17,520 bases of DNA from Acidobacteriota bacterium (GTDB lineage Bacteria > Acidobacteriota > Terriglobia > Terriglobales > Acidobacteriaceae): the NCBI GenBank assembly GCA_021810735.1, contig JAJZIF010000026.1, forward strand, positions 1 to 17,520, written 5' to 3'. Numbering within the stretch: position 1 is the stretch's first letter; each line of letters begins with the position of its first letter. Of this stretch, positions 1 to 9,500 are shown in pieces. A model generated the notes under the pieces. It did not search any database. It had not been told where the DNA came from and worked only from the letters and a program-made list of their open reading frames with translations. The position numbers and the translations under genes were made by a program.

Positions 1-1
1 G

Positions 2-898
2 GCGGCGTTGTCCTATTCGCTGGAGAAAAGCGGAATTGCACTCAACGGCGTGGTCCTGGTGTCGTCGAACCTGAACCACAATGGGCACGCGCCCGGCCTC
101 GACGATGAGTACATCAACGGCTTGCCGTCCTACGCTGCGATTGCCTGGTATCACGATAAATTGGCCAATAAACCGTCCGACCTGAAATCTTTTCTGGCGC
201 AAGTCCGCATCTATGCTCGCGGGCCTTATGCCGAAGCTTTGGCGCAAGGGCAAAATCTGAGCGCTGCAGAAGAGGATCAGGTCGCTCAGAAACTAAACGA
301 AATGACGGGGTTGAGCGTGCAGTATCTGAAAGAATCGAACCTGCGCGTTCCAGCGTCGGATTTTCGCAAGGAACTGATGCGCGACGAACGACGCACGCTG
401 GGCCGTTATGACGCTCGCTTTGAAGGTATCGATATGGATGCGGCGGGCGAGGTGCCCACCTACGATCCATCGAGCACGGGGATCACCGGGGCGTTTGTCG
501 CCGCCTTTCAGAGCTACCTGGCGGATGAACTGAAATACACCACGGACGATACTTACCATGTGACGGCGCACGGCCCCGACTTTCAATGGGACTGGAAGCA
601 TACGCCGCCGGACGGCAACGGGCGCGAGCTAGTGCCCGACGTAGCTCTGGACTTAGGAGCGGCCATGCGGCAGAATCCGCATTTGAAGCTTTTCTCCGCC
701 AATGGTTATTTTGACCTGGCAACGCCATTCTTTCAGACCGAGTACGACATTGCCCACATGGAACTGGATCCCACCCTGCGCAAGAACATCCGGTTCGGCT
801 ACTATCCCTCCGGCCATATGATTTATCTGAATGTAGACGCTCTGAAGCAATTGAAGGGAGATCTAGCGCAGTTCTACTCCGCTGCCGTGACGCAATAA
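2..898 (+). CDS. Serine carboxypeptidase, peptidase S10 family (C-terminal part, 5' end outside window)
   Basis: The reading frame is already open at the left edge, so the true start, signal peptide and the GESYG-type nucleophile region lie upstream. What is visible is the C-terminal half of a cathepsin A/carboxypeptidase-Y-like alpha/beta hydrolase (COG2939 type). The stretch GYFDLATPF carries the catalytic Asp, and SGHMIYLN near the C-terminus carries the catalytic His; both are in the spacing expected for S10 enzymes. The family removes C-terminal residues from peptides and in Acidobacteriota is usually exported to the periplasm or outside. It converges on the minus-strand nitrilase gene, with about 60 bases between the two stop codons. 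Its neighbours include M28 and M13 peptidases, which supports a peptide-degradation role. The assignment is firm; substrate preference is unknown, and the first in-frame TTG at base 8 is not a real start. Confidence 0.88.
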   Translation, partial: AALSYSLEKSGIALNGVVLVSSNLNHNGHAPGLDDEYINGLPSYAAIAWYHDKLANKPSDLKSFLAQVRIYARGPYAEALAQGQNLSAAEEDQVAQKLNEMTGLSVQYLKESNLRVPASDFRKELMRDERRTLGRYDARFEGIDMDAAGEVPTYDPSSTGITGAFVAAFQSYLADELKYTTDDTYHVTAHGPDFQWDWKHTPPDGNGRELVPDVALDLGAAMRQNPHLKLFSANGYFDLATPFFQTEYDIAHMELDPTLRKNIRFGYYPSGHMIYLNVDALKQLKGDLAQFYSAAVTQ

Positions 899-938
899 CC
901 ACGCGCGCTCGTGTACTGAGGGATTTTGAATCAAAGGG

Positions 939-972
939 GAGAATCCTCGACTGGCCCCTCAGAGAGGATTCT
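939..972. terminator. Inverted repeat between convergent S10 and nitrilase genes, possible bidirectional terminator
   Basis: GAGAATCCTC (939-948) pairs with GAGGATTCT (964-972) across a loop of about 15 bases. The loop contains the nitrilase stop codon. Neither strand shows a clean T-run after the stem, so it would be an atypical terminator; it may simply be a stabilising 3' hairpin for the minus-strand message. Confidence 0.35.
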
Positions 973-1897
973 TCTCGAAGGCGACGGCCTGTTTGGGATT
1001 TTCATCGACTAGTAGGCGGAACACGTCGGCACGAGCGTAATGGCCGACAGCATCGAAATCGTACTTCCCACGCACAACTTCCTTCATATCCAATTCCGCG
1101 GTCAGCACGCCTTCACCATCCCGCAGGGGACCGGCCAGCACCGTTCCCATCGGTGACACGATCACGCTGCCGCCCTTGATCAACACTGTGGCCGGATCAT
1201 TGCCCTGGATGGCGCGATAGTCCTCTGGGCAGTCGGAGCGAAGCAGGTATTGGCAGGCGCTCAAAACAAAGCATCGTCCTTCCACCGCGATATGTTGCAT
1301 AGTCGCTTGCCAGCGGTCTCTGTCGTCCACCGTAGGAGCACACCACAGATTCACACCCTTTGCGTACATGGCGGTGCGAAACAAAGGCATGTAATTCTCC
1401 CAGCAGATGGCCGCTCCTATGGTCCCAAAAGGCGTTTGGATGGCGGGTAGCGTAGAACCGTCTCCGGTCCCCCAGATGAGCCGTTCGGAGCCGGTAGGCA
1501 TCAATTTTCTGTGCTTTCCTCGCAAGCTGCCATCGGCGCCGAAGAACAAGGCCGTGCAATACAGAGTCCCACCGGCCTTTTCGATTATGCCCAGAACCAG
1601 TTCGATGCCATGCCGAGCGGCTACATTGCCCACCTGGACGATTTCATCTCCAGCCAGCGGAATCGCTGCTTCGTAGTAGCGGCGAAACTCTTCGCGTCCT
1701 TCCTCGGACCGCGACCCCACGTGAGCGCCGAAACCAAGCCCCTTAGGGTAGCCTCCCAGAAATGCTTCCGGAAAGACGACCAGCTTTGCTCCGGCGCTTG
1801 CGGCCTCCTGGCAATAGGCCTCGATCTTTTCCAGTGTCCGCTTGGTGTCGAAAACAGGCGTGCCAGCCTGTACGACTGCGGCGATTACTTTGTCCAC
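959..1897 (-). CDS. Nitrilase (carbon-nitrogen hydrolase superfamily, aliphatic/aryl nitrilase type)
   Basis: Predicted 312-residue cytoplasmic enzyme without signal peptide that hydrolyses nitriles to the carboxylic acid and ammonia. The Glu-Lys-Cys triad is visible: E44 in VFPEAF, K131 in GKHRKLMPT, and C165 in AAICWENYMPL. The K131 and C165 regions have the form typical of true nitrilases (branch 1) rather than amidases or cyclic-imide hydrolases. I chose a GTG start at 1897 because GGAG lies five bases upstream and the length then fits the family. The frame stays open far upstream to 2185, but that part overlaps the esterase gene and has no protein-like character. It is the last gene of a probable minus-strand series, 28 bases after the esterase stop. 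The substrate (plant or microbial nitriles, or cyanide) cannot be told. It is the one clearly cytoplasmic member among exported hydrolases. Confidence 0.88.
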   Translation of the reverse strand: MDKVIAAVVQAGTPVFDTKRTLEKIEAYCQEAASAGAKLVVFPEAFLGGYPKGLGFGAHVGSRSEEGREEFRRYYEAAIPLAGDEIVQVGNVAARHGIELVLGIIEKAGGTLYCTALFFGADGSLRGKHRKLMPTGSERLIWGTGDGSTLPAIQTPFGTIGAAICWENYMPLFRTAMYAKGVNLWCAPTVDDRDRWQATMQHIAVEGRCFVLSACQYLLRSDCPEDYRAIQGNDPATVLIKGGSVIVSPMGTVLAGPLRDGEGVLTAELDMKEVVRGKYDFDAVGHYARADVFRLLVDENPKQAVAFEKNPL

Positions 1898-1925
1898 CTT
1901 GGCTCCATCCTTGTTCTCCCGTCGG

Positions 1926-3113
1926 CTATTTTGATTGAAACAGCAATGGAGCAAAATGCACCAGATTATTGCGCCATACCATCCAGGTGTGCATTCCTGG
2001 CGTTTCGATCGACATGACGGGAACGTGTTGCGATTTGATCCAGGCGACCAGCCTTCGGTTACTTGCAATGAGGCCATCCTCGGTTCCGCAGGATATCCAC
2101 AGCAGGTGCAGAGGAGCGGCGCTTGTTCCGGAGCTGCTCTCTTTTGCACTCGCCCCTTGTACGAGCAAAGGAAATTCCGCGGCATAGTTCGGGCGCACCC
2201 CGCCGGGACTGAAGGCGCCGACCCAGCCGAAGGTGTTGAGATGATTCAGCCCAGTCAAAAGCGTCTCGGCACCGCCCATGGACTGGCCGGCGATTGCGCG
2301 GTCCTTGCGGTCTTGCAAGACAAGATACATCGATTCAACCTGCGGTATCACCTCCTTCAGCAAGCTCTGGGTGAAAAGGTCGTAGTTGCGCTGCCAAAGG
2401 GCAGGGCCACGAAGGGCAGGCCCATTTTCGGAGACGATCTCCGGCACGCCATCCCCGAACGGCATAACAACGATCATGGGTCTGGCCTTGCCCTGCGCGA
2501 TCAGGTTGTCAAGGATGAAGTTGGCCCTGCCTACCAGGGTCCAACTGCTCGCGTTGAAGGCGAATCCGTGCAGCAGATAGAGCACGGGATAGCGCTTGCG
2601 GCCTCTCGGATCGTAACCGGGCGGCGTGTACACGAGGAAATCCCGCTGGTCGCCGATGATGCCGGATTTATAGAAATGATGATGCACAATTCCGTGTGGC
2701 ACATCCTGCTCCTCCCACGGTTCGGGAGTCTTGCCGGGCACATGCAGAACGTTTCGCAGCTGCAACAGGTTCGGCTCGATCTTCGGATTGGAAGGATCAA
2801 GCAGCGGAACGCCGTCAGCGCGGAACACATAGCCGTAGTACTCCGGCTCCAGCGGGCCAACCGTAATGCTCCACACCCCATCGCTGGTTTTCTCCATCGA
2901 CTGAGTTCCGGGCGTGCCTTCCAGGACGAGTTGGACTTGCTTTGCCCCTGGATCGAGGAAGCGGAAAGTAACGCGACCATCGGGCTGTACCTGGGGGGAT
3001 TGCGGCAGCTCTGGCCGCTGGCCAAACAGGGGAGCTGCGATCATGACCAGACAAACCGGTAGATGATAACAAAGACGGCGAAGATACAGGGCAAACCGAT
3101 GTCGGCATCTCAT
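1926..3113 (-). CDS. Secreted esterase, CE1/enterochelin-esterase-like alpha/beta hydrolase with N-terminal E-set domain
   Basis: Predicted 395-residue exported hydrolase. An ATG at 3113 preceded by GGAG at six bases gives a basic N-terminus and a hydrophobic signal segment (about residues 7-31) ending before GQRPEL. Residues about 40-105 look like a CBM48/Ig-like E-set domain, with pattern VTFRFLDPGAKQVQL and later EYYGYVFRADG, as in bacterial feruloyl-esterase-like proteins. The catalytic domain from about 145 has YPVLYLLHG (oxyanion region), GQSMGG with nucleophile S278, acid D346 in CGTEDG and H375 in PGMHTW. Family members cleave feruloyl, acetyl-xylan or siderophore esters, so the substrate stays open. 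An in-frame extension to 3194 lacks a signal and a good ribosome-binding site. It sits 67 bases after the beta-propeller gene and 28 before the nitrilase, which suggests co-transcription. Confidence 0.85.
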   Translation of the reverse strand: MRCRHRFALYLRRLCYHLPVCLVMIAAPLFGQRPELPQSPQVQPDGRVTFRFLDPGAKQVQLVLEGTPGTQSMEKTSDGVWSITVGPLEPEYYGYVFRADGVPLLDPSNPKIEPNLLQLRNVLHVPGKTPEPWEEQDVPHGIVHHHFYKSGIIGDQRDFLVYTPPGYDPRGRKRYPVLYLLHGFAFNASSWTLVGRANFILDNLIAQGKARPMIVVMPFGDGVPEIVSENGPALRGPALWQRNYDLFTQSLLKEVIPQVESMYLVLQDRKDRAIAGQSMGGAETLLTGLNHLNTFGWVGAFSPGGVRPNYAAEFPLLVQGASAKESSSGTSAAPLHLLWISCGTEDGLIASNRRLVAWIKSQHVPVMSIETPGMHTWMVWRNNLVHFAPLLFQSK

Positions 3114-3180
3114 TTTGCGCTCCGAGGACCAGGGGAGAAAATTCCGGGTAAATGCAAAAGCACGGTATTCATGCACGTGG

Positions 3181-4470
3181 CTATCTCTCCACACGATTGG
3201 GAGAAGGTGACACGGCGATCACCTCCAAAGTGCGAGAAGTATAGTCGGTAAGGTAGAGCGATCGTCCGTCAGGAGACAGGTTGACGTTTCTGGGAAACTC
3301 CCCGGCAGGTATGGTTTCGACGATGCCAGGCTGTTCCGGTCGGGAGACGTCGAGGACGGCGACCCCTCCGTTGCTGTCTACGAAGCGGTTGGAGTTCGCT
3401 ACAAGAAGCCGACTTTCGTCTGAGAAGAGACGAATGCCTACGGGGGCCACGCCGCCGGAAGAGAATCCACGCAGAAAGGCGTGCTCCGGGTCAGAATCGA
3501 GCAAATGTGGACTAAAGGTGAGGATTCTGTTGTCACCGCGCGCGGAGACAAAGAGGGTAGACGCATCTTTAGTCTCAATCACGCGCACCGGAGAGCATCC
3601 CGCAGCTACCTCGGAAATGATGGCGCTCTGGCCCGAGCCGGCAGCGATGGCCCGCTTCACGTCAACTACAGTAATAAGGCCGTTCGGGCGCGGCGGGGTT
3701 CCAATTCGCTGCACGCAGTCTTTCTTAGTCAGCATGGGATTGCTCTGGCCAAAAAAGTGGGACACGCCCTTGGGGGGAAATATCTCCCTCGCGACATAGA
3801 GTCGGGTGCCATCGGGGGAGATCGTAAGGCTTGGAACCTTGTTCCCCGCCGGGATATGCCCAATGGTCTGCGCATGGGTGACGCGTCCAGCGGCATCGTA
3901 GTGCACCGTGAGGATCCCGACATTGCCTCGTTGCCCTTGGAAGTGCCCATACTCATTGGCGGAGAAAAGATATTTCCCATCCGGGGTGGAGACCACATCA
4001 TACGTACCCGCACTTTTGCCCTGGGGAGCGAAATAAGGTTTGGCCGTGCCATGGATGGCATCCTGAATATCAACGAAGGCCACGCCAGCATCTCCTACGC
4101 CGACGACAAAGGTCTTTCCGTCGGGAAGAAGGGTGATGCCATTGGCACCCTTGCTGCCGAGCCGAACAAGGCCGACAGACTGAAGCTTGCCACCCGTATT
4201 GCGGAAAATCTGAAGGCCGGAAACAACACCATGCCTTTTGCCCGCCTCCGAATCCGGGGTGGAGTAGTTGGGTCCGCCTACATTGGTCACAGTGACAAAG
4301 ATGTACTGGGAATCCGGGGTCGCTAACGCAGCGGTGGGATTCCCAAGGGTGGGATAGGTGGCGATACGTGCTGCCGGAGCCTGTGCGTTTGCGTAATGAA
4401 AAAGTCCAAGAAGCAAAACGAGAGAGTGAAGCGATCGCAGGTTGCATCTTGAACTGTAGAACAATCTCAT
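3181..4470 (-). CDS. Secreted YncE-like beta-propeller protein
   Basis: Predicted 429-residue exported protein. The ATG at 4470 has GGAG five bases upstream and opens a signal peptide with a leucine-rich core ending near NAQAPA. The rest is built of propeller blades, recognisable by repeats of the type TPDSQYIFVT, LPDGKTFVV, TPDGKYLFSA, SPDGTRLYVA, FSDESRLLVAN and SPDGRSLYLTD (six or seven blades). This matches lactonase/YncE-type seven-bladed propellers (COG3391), which usually bind or scaffold ligands rather than catalyse. No catalytic set could be identified. It begins 23 bases after the M28 peptidase stop, close enough for translational coupling within one transcript. A nine-residue longer start at 4497 would overlap the peptidase stop and is less likely. 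Function in the locus is unknown; binding of peptides or cell wall is a guess. Confidence 0.8.
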   Translation of the reverse strand: MRLFYSSRCNLRSLHSLVLLLGLFHYANAQAPAARIATYPTLGNPTAALATPDSQYIFVTVTNVGGPNYSTPDSEAGKRHGVVSGLQIFRNTGGKLQSVGLVRLGSKGANGITLLPDGKTFVVGVGDAGVAFVDIQDAIHGTAKPYFAPQGKSAGTYDVVSTPDGKYLFSANEYGHFQGQRGNVGILTVHYDAAGRVTHAQTIGHIPAGNKVPSLTISPDGTRLYVAREIFPPKGVSHFFGQSNPMLTKKDCVQRIGTPPRPNGLITVVDVKRAIAAGSGQSAIISEVAAGCSPVRVIETKDASTLFVSARGDNRILTFSPHLLDSDPEHAFLRGFSSGGVAPVGIRLFSDESRLLVANSNRFVDSNGGVAVLDVSRPEQPGIVETIPAGEFPRNVNLSPDGRSLYLTDYTSRTLEVIAVSPSPNRVER

Positions 4471-4493
4471 GGTTTCTCCGTTGCGAGAAGGCG

Positions 4494-6287
4494 TCATTGC
4501 GCCGGTTGTACCGCGTCCGGGAAGATGCCCGGCTGTTGCTTTGGCTCGCTCAAATCGATCATTGCCTTCGGCTCGGACAGTGGCTTGCGCGGCAGCATCT
4601 TGTCGCGCATGGCGGCGTTGTAGACAAAGATCGCCTCGACCACAGCGGCCTGTTGAAGGTCCCCGGGCTGGAGTTCTTCATACACATCCATGTTCGAGTG
4701 GTGGGTCCGCGTCTTGTAATCGAGAGGATCCTGAATGAACTGGAAGCCCGGAATGCCAACCGCGTCAAAAGCCACATGGTCCGTACTTGCGGTGTTGCGC
4801 AATGTCAGCGTGGTCACACCCAGGGTCTTGAGCGGAGCTATCCACTGCGCAAAAATCGGCGCGACTGCGGCATTCTCCTGTAAATAGACGCCGCGAATGC
4901 GCCCGCCACCGTTGTCCAGATTGAAATAGGCAGAGACCAACTTTTGCTCTGGCTTGATCGTAAGCGGCCCTACCGGTTTGCGCAGCCATCCCGGAAGTTT
5001 CATTTGATCCGGAGCCGTGGAGACGGGATAACTGCCAAAGTGGTTCTTGACATAACCGCGCGAGCCGTCCAGTCCTTCCTCCTCGCCGCTCCACAACGCC
5101 ACCCGGATGGTGCGGCGCGGCTGCACATGCAGGGCCGTAAGAATGCGCATGACTTCCATCGCCACCACAGTTCCAGCCCCATTGTCCGTAGCCCCGGTGC
5201 CGGAGATCCAACTATCGAGATGTCCGCCAACCATGACGACCTGGTCTTTCAGATATGGGTCGGTGCCGGGAATTTCTGCAATCGTGTCGTAACCCTGTTC
5301 GTGGTCGCCGGTGAACTTCGTCTCCACATCCATCTGGACGCTGACGGGGACGTTTGCCTTCAGCAAGCGGTACATACGTCCGTAGTGCTCAATGGCCATT
5401 ACAACGACTGGCACCTTCACGCGATGGTCGGCGTTATAGGGCTGGGTGCCCAAGGCCGCGCCGTTATCGTCGAAGAACGTCCCGCCGGAACCACCACCGT
5501 CTGGAGCACCACGGCTGGGCACTACAACACCTGCTACGTGTTCATCCGCAAAAAATTGCGCAACTTTGTCGATCAGCTCGCGACGCTTCATCGACGCCTG
5601 AATACGCTCCCTGAGATCGGATGCCTGGCCCTTCGGGGCAGGATATTCGGCCAGTGCATCCAGTTGCTGCTGGCTGAAGCGCGTGAAAAGCGGTCCGTCT
5701 ACCGGCGGCACGGCGCGCACCGGCCCGAACAGCACGATCTTCCCGGCCAGCTTACCTTTATACCGGGCGAAATCCTTCTCATCCTGAATGTTGACCCAGA
5801 CAGCATCCCCAGTCACCGGACCGTTGGTGGAAGGCGACCACGGCGTGGCCTGCGCGATGAAGACTGCCGTATCGGGCGAGACCATTCTGACCCAGGTATT
5901 CAATTGCTGCCAGCCCATACCAAACTCGCCCCAGGATTCCAAATGAGCATTCACGCAGCCCATGGCCGTGAATTGGTCCTGCGTCCACTTGTTGGCCTTC
6001 GCCATATTTGGGGAACCGGTCAGTCGCGGGCCGATATCATCGGCCAGCGCACTGGCGTAGCCCATAATGTGCGAGTGGTTGAACCCCTCGTCCATGATGC
6101 GCTGGTACATATCAAGGTCGATCTTTTCTGTCGCAGACTGTTCCGTCTGCGAGATCGCAACCGTCGCGGGCTGCGAGCCGTGAGCAACCTGCGTTGATTT
6201 CTGATGAGTGTCCTGCGCTGCCAAAGGTAGGCTGACGAGAAGCAGCGCCGACATCCAGGCGCGTGCGCGAGTGCGTGTTTTTCCCAT
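4494..6287 (-). CDS. Secreted zinc aminopeptidase, peptidase M28 family with PA-type insert
   Basis: Predicted 597-residue exported metallopeptidase that removes N-terminal residues from peptides. I chose ATG 6287 because GGAGGAG lies seven bases upstream and it starts a clean signal peptide (residues 1-24, cleavage near LAAQ). The alternative ATG at 6383 has no ribosome-binding site. The M28 co-catalytic zinc site is complete: H356 in GGHLDSW, D368 in ATDNGAG, E402/E403 in SGEEEG, D458 in FNLDNGGG and H530 in THHSNMD. Residues about 165-330 form a protease-associated (PA)-like insert, with VLFGPV and VAGVVVPSRG. It follows the TonB receptor by 216 bases, with a strong hairpin between them, and is followed by the propeller gene at 23 bases. 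Related enzymes include plasma glutamate carboxypeptidase-like proteins, so exo-specificity is inferred from family only. Confidence 0.9.
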   Translation of the reverse strand: MGKTRTRARAWMSALLLVSLPLAAQDTHQKSTQVAHGSQPATVAISQTEQSATEKIDLDMYQRIMDEGFNHSHIMGYASALADDIGPRLTGSPNMAKANKWTQDQFTAMGCVNAHLESWGEFGMGWQQLNTWVRMVSPDTAVFIAQATPWSPSTNGPVTGDAVWVNIQDEKDFARYKGKLAGKIVLFGPVRAVPPVDGPLFTRFSQQQLDALAEYPAPKGQASDLRERIQASMKRRELIDKVAQFFADEHVAGVVVPSRGAPDGGGSGGTFFDDNGAALGTQPYNADHRVKVPVVVMAIEHYGRMYRLLKANVPVSVQMDVETKFTGDHEQGYDTIAEIPGTDPYLKDQVVMVGGHLDSWISGTGATDNGAGTVVAMEVMRILTALHVQPRRTIRVALWSGEEEGLDGSRGYVKNHFGSYPVSTAPDQMKLPGWLRKPVGPLTIKPEQKLVSAYFNLDNGGGRIRGVYLQENAAVAPIFAQWIAPLKTLGVTTLTLRNTASTDHVAFDAVGIPGFQFIQDPLDYKTRTHHSNMDVYEELQPGDLQQAAVVEAIFVYNAAMRDKMLPRKPLSEPKAMIDLSEPKQQPGIFPDAVQPAQ

Positions 6288-6450
6288 TGGGTTACTCCTC
6301 CAAAAACATGACACCTGAAAAAAAACGGCAAGCATGGAAGTCGCTGCGTAGAGTGACGATTTTGAGACAGGAAATAGACGCATGATTTTAAAAAATAGTC
6401 GGACAAATTAGAAGCAACGCGTGGTGCTCTGCACGACGAAAGAGTCCTTG

Positions 6451-6492
6451 AGCGTTCCGCAAGAGATTCGAGATGAATCCCTTGCGAACGCT
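6451..6492 (-). terminator. Strong hairpin 11 bases after the TonB-receptor stop codon
   Basis: Bases 6451-6469 pair with 6475-6492: an arm of 18 to 19 bases with one bulged C and one mismatch, and a five-base loop. There is no T-run on the minus-strand side, so it is not a standard intrinsic terminator. It could be a partial terminator or an RNA-processing/stability hairpin that separates receptor and hydrolase expression levels. Confidence 0.5.
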
Positions 6493-6503
6493 TGCCCCCG
6501 GCT

Positions 6504-9500
6504 CTAGAAGTAGAGCTTGGCTGCAATCTGGACGGCACGACCAGGTTGAGGGTCACCGGATCCCGGCTGGATCACCGAGGTAATCTGACCGAAGTGCGGA
6601 CCAGCGCTGAAGTTACCATTCGGCGGAGCGAAGTTTGCGTGGTTGAAGACGTTGTACGCCTCCAAACGGAGTTGGATAAAGCGCGGACTGTTCTCTCCCC
6701 CGAAAGGAAGATTTTTGTATAGCTCGATGTTGGAATATTCAAACCCGGGGCCATGGAAGAAATTGCGCTTCACGTTTCCGAATGTCCCGATCGCCTCGGC
6801 GGAAAAGACGCTGTTATTGAACCAATAGTGCCCAGCTGCCCGCGGATTGAGGCTGGGAATACTGAAGGTGGAGGTGTTCGGTGTATCCGGGCAAGCATAA
6901 TAGCTGAACTCGTCGCAGTAGAGCGAGTTGAATACGCTTGTTTCGGAGACGGTCACAGGAAAGCCGGTTTGCAATGCCGTGATGCCGGTAACGTGCCATC
7001 CACCGAGCGCATAACGGATATACCGGTTGTCATTCATGCTGCGCAGTAACGGCACCTGATAGTTGTACAAGGCCACGAAGCGATGCCGTGCATCGTAGTC
7101 TGAATCGCCGTAGTTCAAATACTGATAACCAGGAACCCAGTTGGTGCCGCGAGCGCCAAAGCCGGAGCTTTCCAGTCCTGAGGCATTGTCCAGGGCATGG
7201 CTGTAGGTATAGGAAAGGGTAAAGTACAGTCCATGGCTAGCTTCCTTGGCCACCGATACCTGTAGAGAGCTGTAGTTGGAAGCGCCGTCGGTATGCTGCG
7301 TGCCTACCGAAAGGTAGTACGGAACAGTGGTCCCCGGAACGGTTGCGGGTTGATCCATATACTGCGGGAAAAGAAGGTGAGCGGCAGCTCGGTTGGATAC
7401 GCAGGACGGATTCGCCAGACAGGCGGCCTGGCCCGAAAGCGTGATTTGGTCGCCTTCGTAAGTCCGTACCAGCTTCCTGCCAAGCGAGCCTACATAGGCG
7501 ACGGTCAGCACCATATTGCTGGGCAGCGCGCGCTGGAGATTCAGGTTGTAGTTATAGGTATAAGGAACCGCATAGTTCGGGTCGGTGTTGTTGATATCCA
7601 GCGGCTCGTAGCGACGGAAACTGACCGTCTGTCCGGGCTGCGGGGGGCTAAATGGAAAGGGATTGTTCTCGGAAAGCGCCGTTCTTCCAGCCACATCCTG
7701 GAATGGATTCGCAAAGGCCGGACTGCCTCCAACGTCCGCAGCGCCATGGGAACGGAACACAAACGGCGGATCTCCCAGGTTCTGCAGGCTGCCTTCTTCC
7801 TGATTGCGGTTGTAGTAAACGCCGAAGCCACCGCGCACGGAGAAAAGATGCGCGCCCGGCTCACCGGTCAGCATCCGCAAACCGCCGTTTGGAGACCAGG
7901 CGAAACCAACACGCGGCGCAACATCAGTGAGCTTGGTAGTAGGCCCTCCATAGGTATTGCAGCCGGGATCACCGGGCCAGAGGAGTCCCGGAGGTCCGCC
8001 CGCAAATATTTTGGATTGTGCGGAACTGTTCGTCCAACAGGTCACACCGACGCGTCCGAACTGGAGCATCGCGTAGGGGGTCTCAGTGTCATACCCAAGG
8101 CCATAGTTCACCGTCATCGAATCCGAAACTTTCCAGTTGTCCTGGGCATAGAAGTAGTATTCCCACGCGCTTGCAATAATGTCGCCTGGGGAATTTTGAC
8201 CGTAGTTCTGTGGAACACCCGTTAGAAAATCGATCATGGGATCGCCGGAACTAAAGCTGCCTCCACCACCGAAACTGTAGCTTCCGTTGTTCGACGCGTA
8301 AAAAGGATTGCTGACGGTATAGTGCTGGATGTTAGCGCCAAACCTCAGGTTGTGATTTCCCGCGACCTTGCTGAAGTTGTCCATAAAGTCGTAGTTCCCG
8401 CCGATACGCGGCTGCGGACCATTATGGCTGAAGCCCAGCGAGAAGTATCCTGTAATACCGATAAACGGCAGCGACTCGGCGGCCGTATCCGAAGGCGTGA
8501 TATTGAAGCCTGCAGATGAAGGTGCCACTGGATTCGCTGGATTTACTCCGTTGTCATTAAATCGGAAATAGCTCGCTCGCAGGTCATTGAGCGTCGTCTG
8601 ATTGAATGTACGGGTGTAGTCCGCATTGAAGAATTTGGTATGTGCAGCATTGACTTCGGGAAATCCCGGAAGGGTGGAGCCCGTAAATGGCAGGGTGTCG
8701 GTGGTCGGGGCCGACTCCAGGATGAGCGACCCAAAAAGCGCGTCCTGGGGAGTCACCTGCTCATCAATGCGAACGATATACTGATTGTCGGTCAGCGTAT
8801 TGGCGGTGTTGTAGTTGTAGTAGGCATTGGAGCCGAGAGTCTCGTTCGCTGCTGGCACGTATTGCTTTACCAGAGCAGTCGAGATCGTATTGAAATCGGC
8901 TGGCGAAAGCTTTCCGCCCGGGAAGCACTTGTTCCATGGGGTCCCTGCCTGGCACGATCCAATCGCAAACGGTATGGGGTGCGAGGAAAGCCCCGTGGAC
9001 CCATTTGTACCTTTGGTAAGCAGGTTCGTGTCCGCAGAAAAGTCACCTGCAAGCTGAGCCGTAGAGAGTACCGGCGTAAGAATCGTTGCTCCAGCAACGT
9101 TCCGGATGCCCTGGTACGCGAAGAAGAAGAATGCATGGTTCTTGAAGATGGGTCCGCCGATCGTGCCACCGAACAGGTTTTGGTGGAAGACTGGACGAAT
9201 GTACGAGAAATAGTTGCCGTTGTTCAGAAACGTATCGCGATAGAACTCAAACGCATCGCCGTGGAACTGGTTCGTGCCGCTCTTCAACGCTTCGTTGATG
9301 ATCGCACCGGAGTTACGACTGAATTCCGGATTGAGAGTGCTGGTGACCACGTCGAATTCGGCCAGGGCGTCCGGATTCGGAGTAAGTCCAGCCGTATTGA
9401 GTCCGCCAAAAGTAATGTCGCCCCCATCCAGCATGAAGGAATTCTCCGGGGTCTGACTGCCGTTCGTGGAGAAAGTCCCGAAGCGGTCGGATGACTCCAT

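Noticed and set aside
1898..2185. N-terminal extension of the nitrilase frame
   Set aside because: It overlaps the esterase gene, is Cys/Ser/Arg-rich without family resemblance, and a GTG with an ideal ribosome-binding site exists at 1897.
1935..3062. Long plus-strand open frame of 375 codons
   Set aside because: It is antisense to the well-supported esterase, has no family resemblance, and is a by-product of GC-rich third codon positions.
4944..6197. Long plus-strand open frame of 417 codons
   Set aside because: It is antisense to the M28 peptidase, whose metal-binding residues are complete; its translation looks like random sequence.
7293..8225. Plus-strand frame of 310 codons
   Set aside because: It lies antisense to the barrel of the TonB receptor, with no domain resemblance or good start signal.
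8853..8866. TGGCACG-like sequence on the plus strand resembling a sigma-54 site
   Set aside because: The distance between TGGCACG and TTGC is wrong by two bases, and it lies inside the TonB receptor gene.
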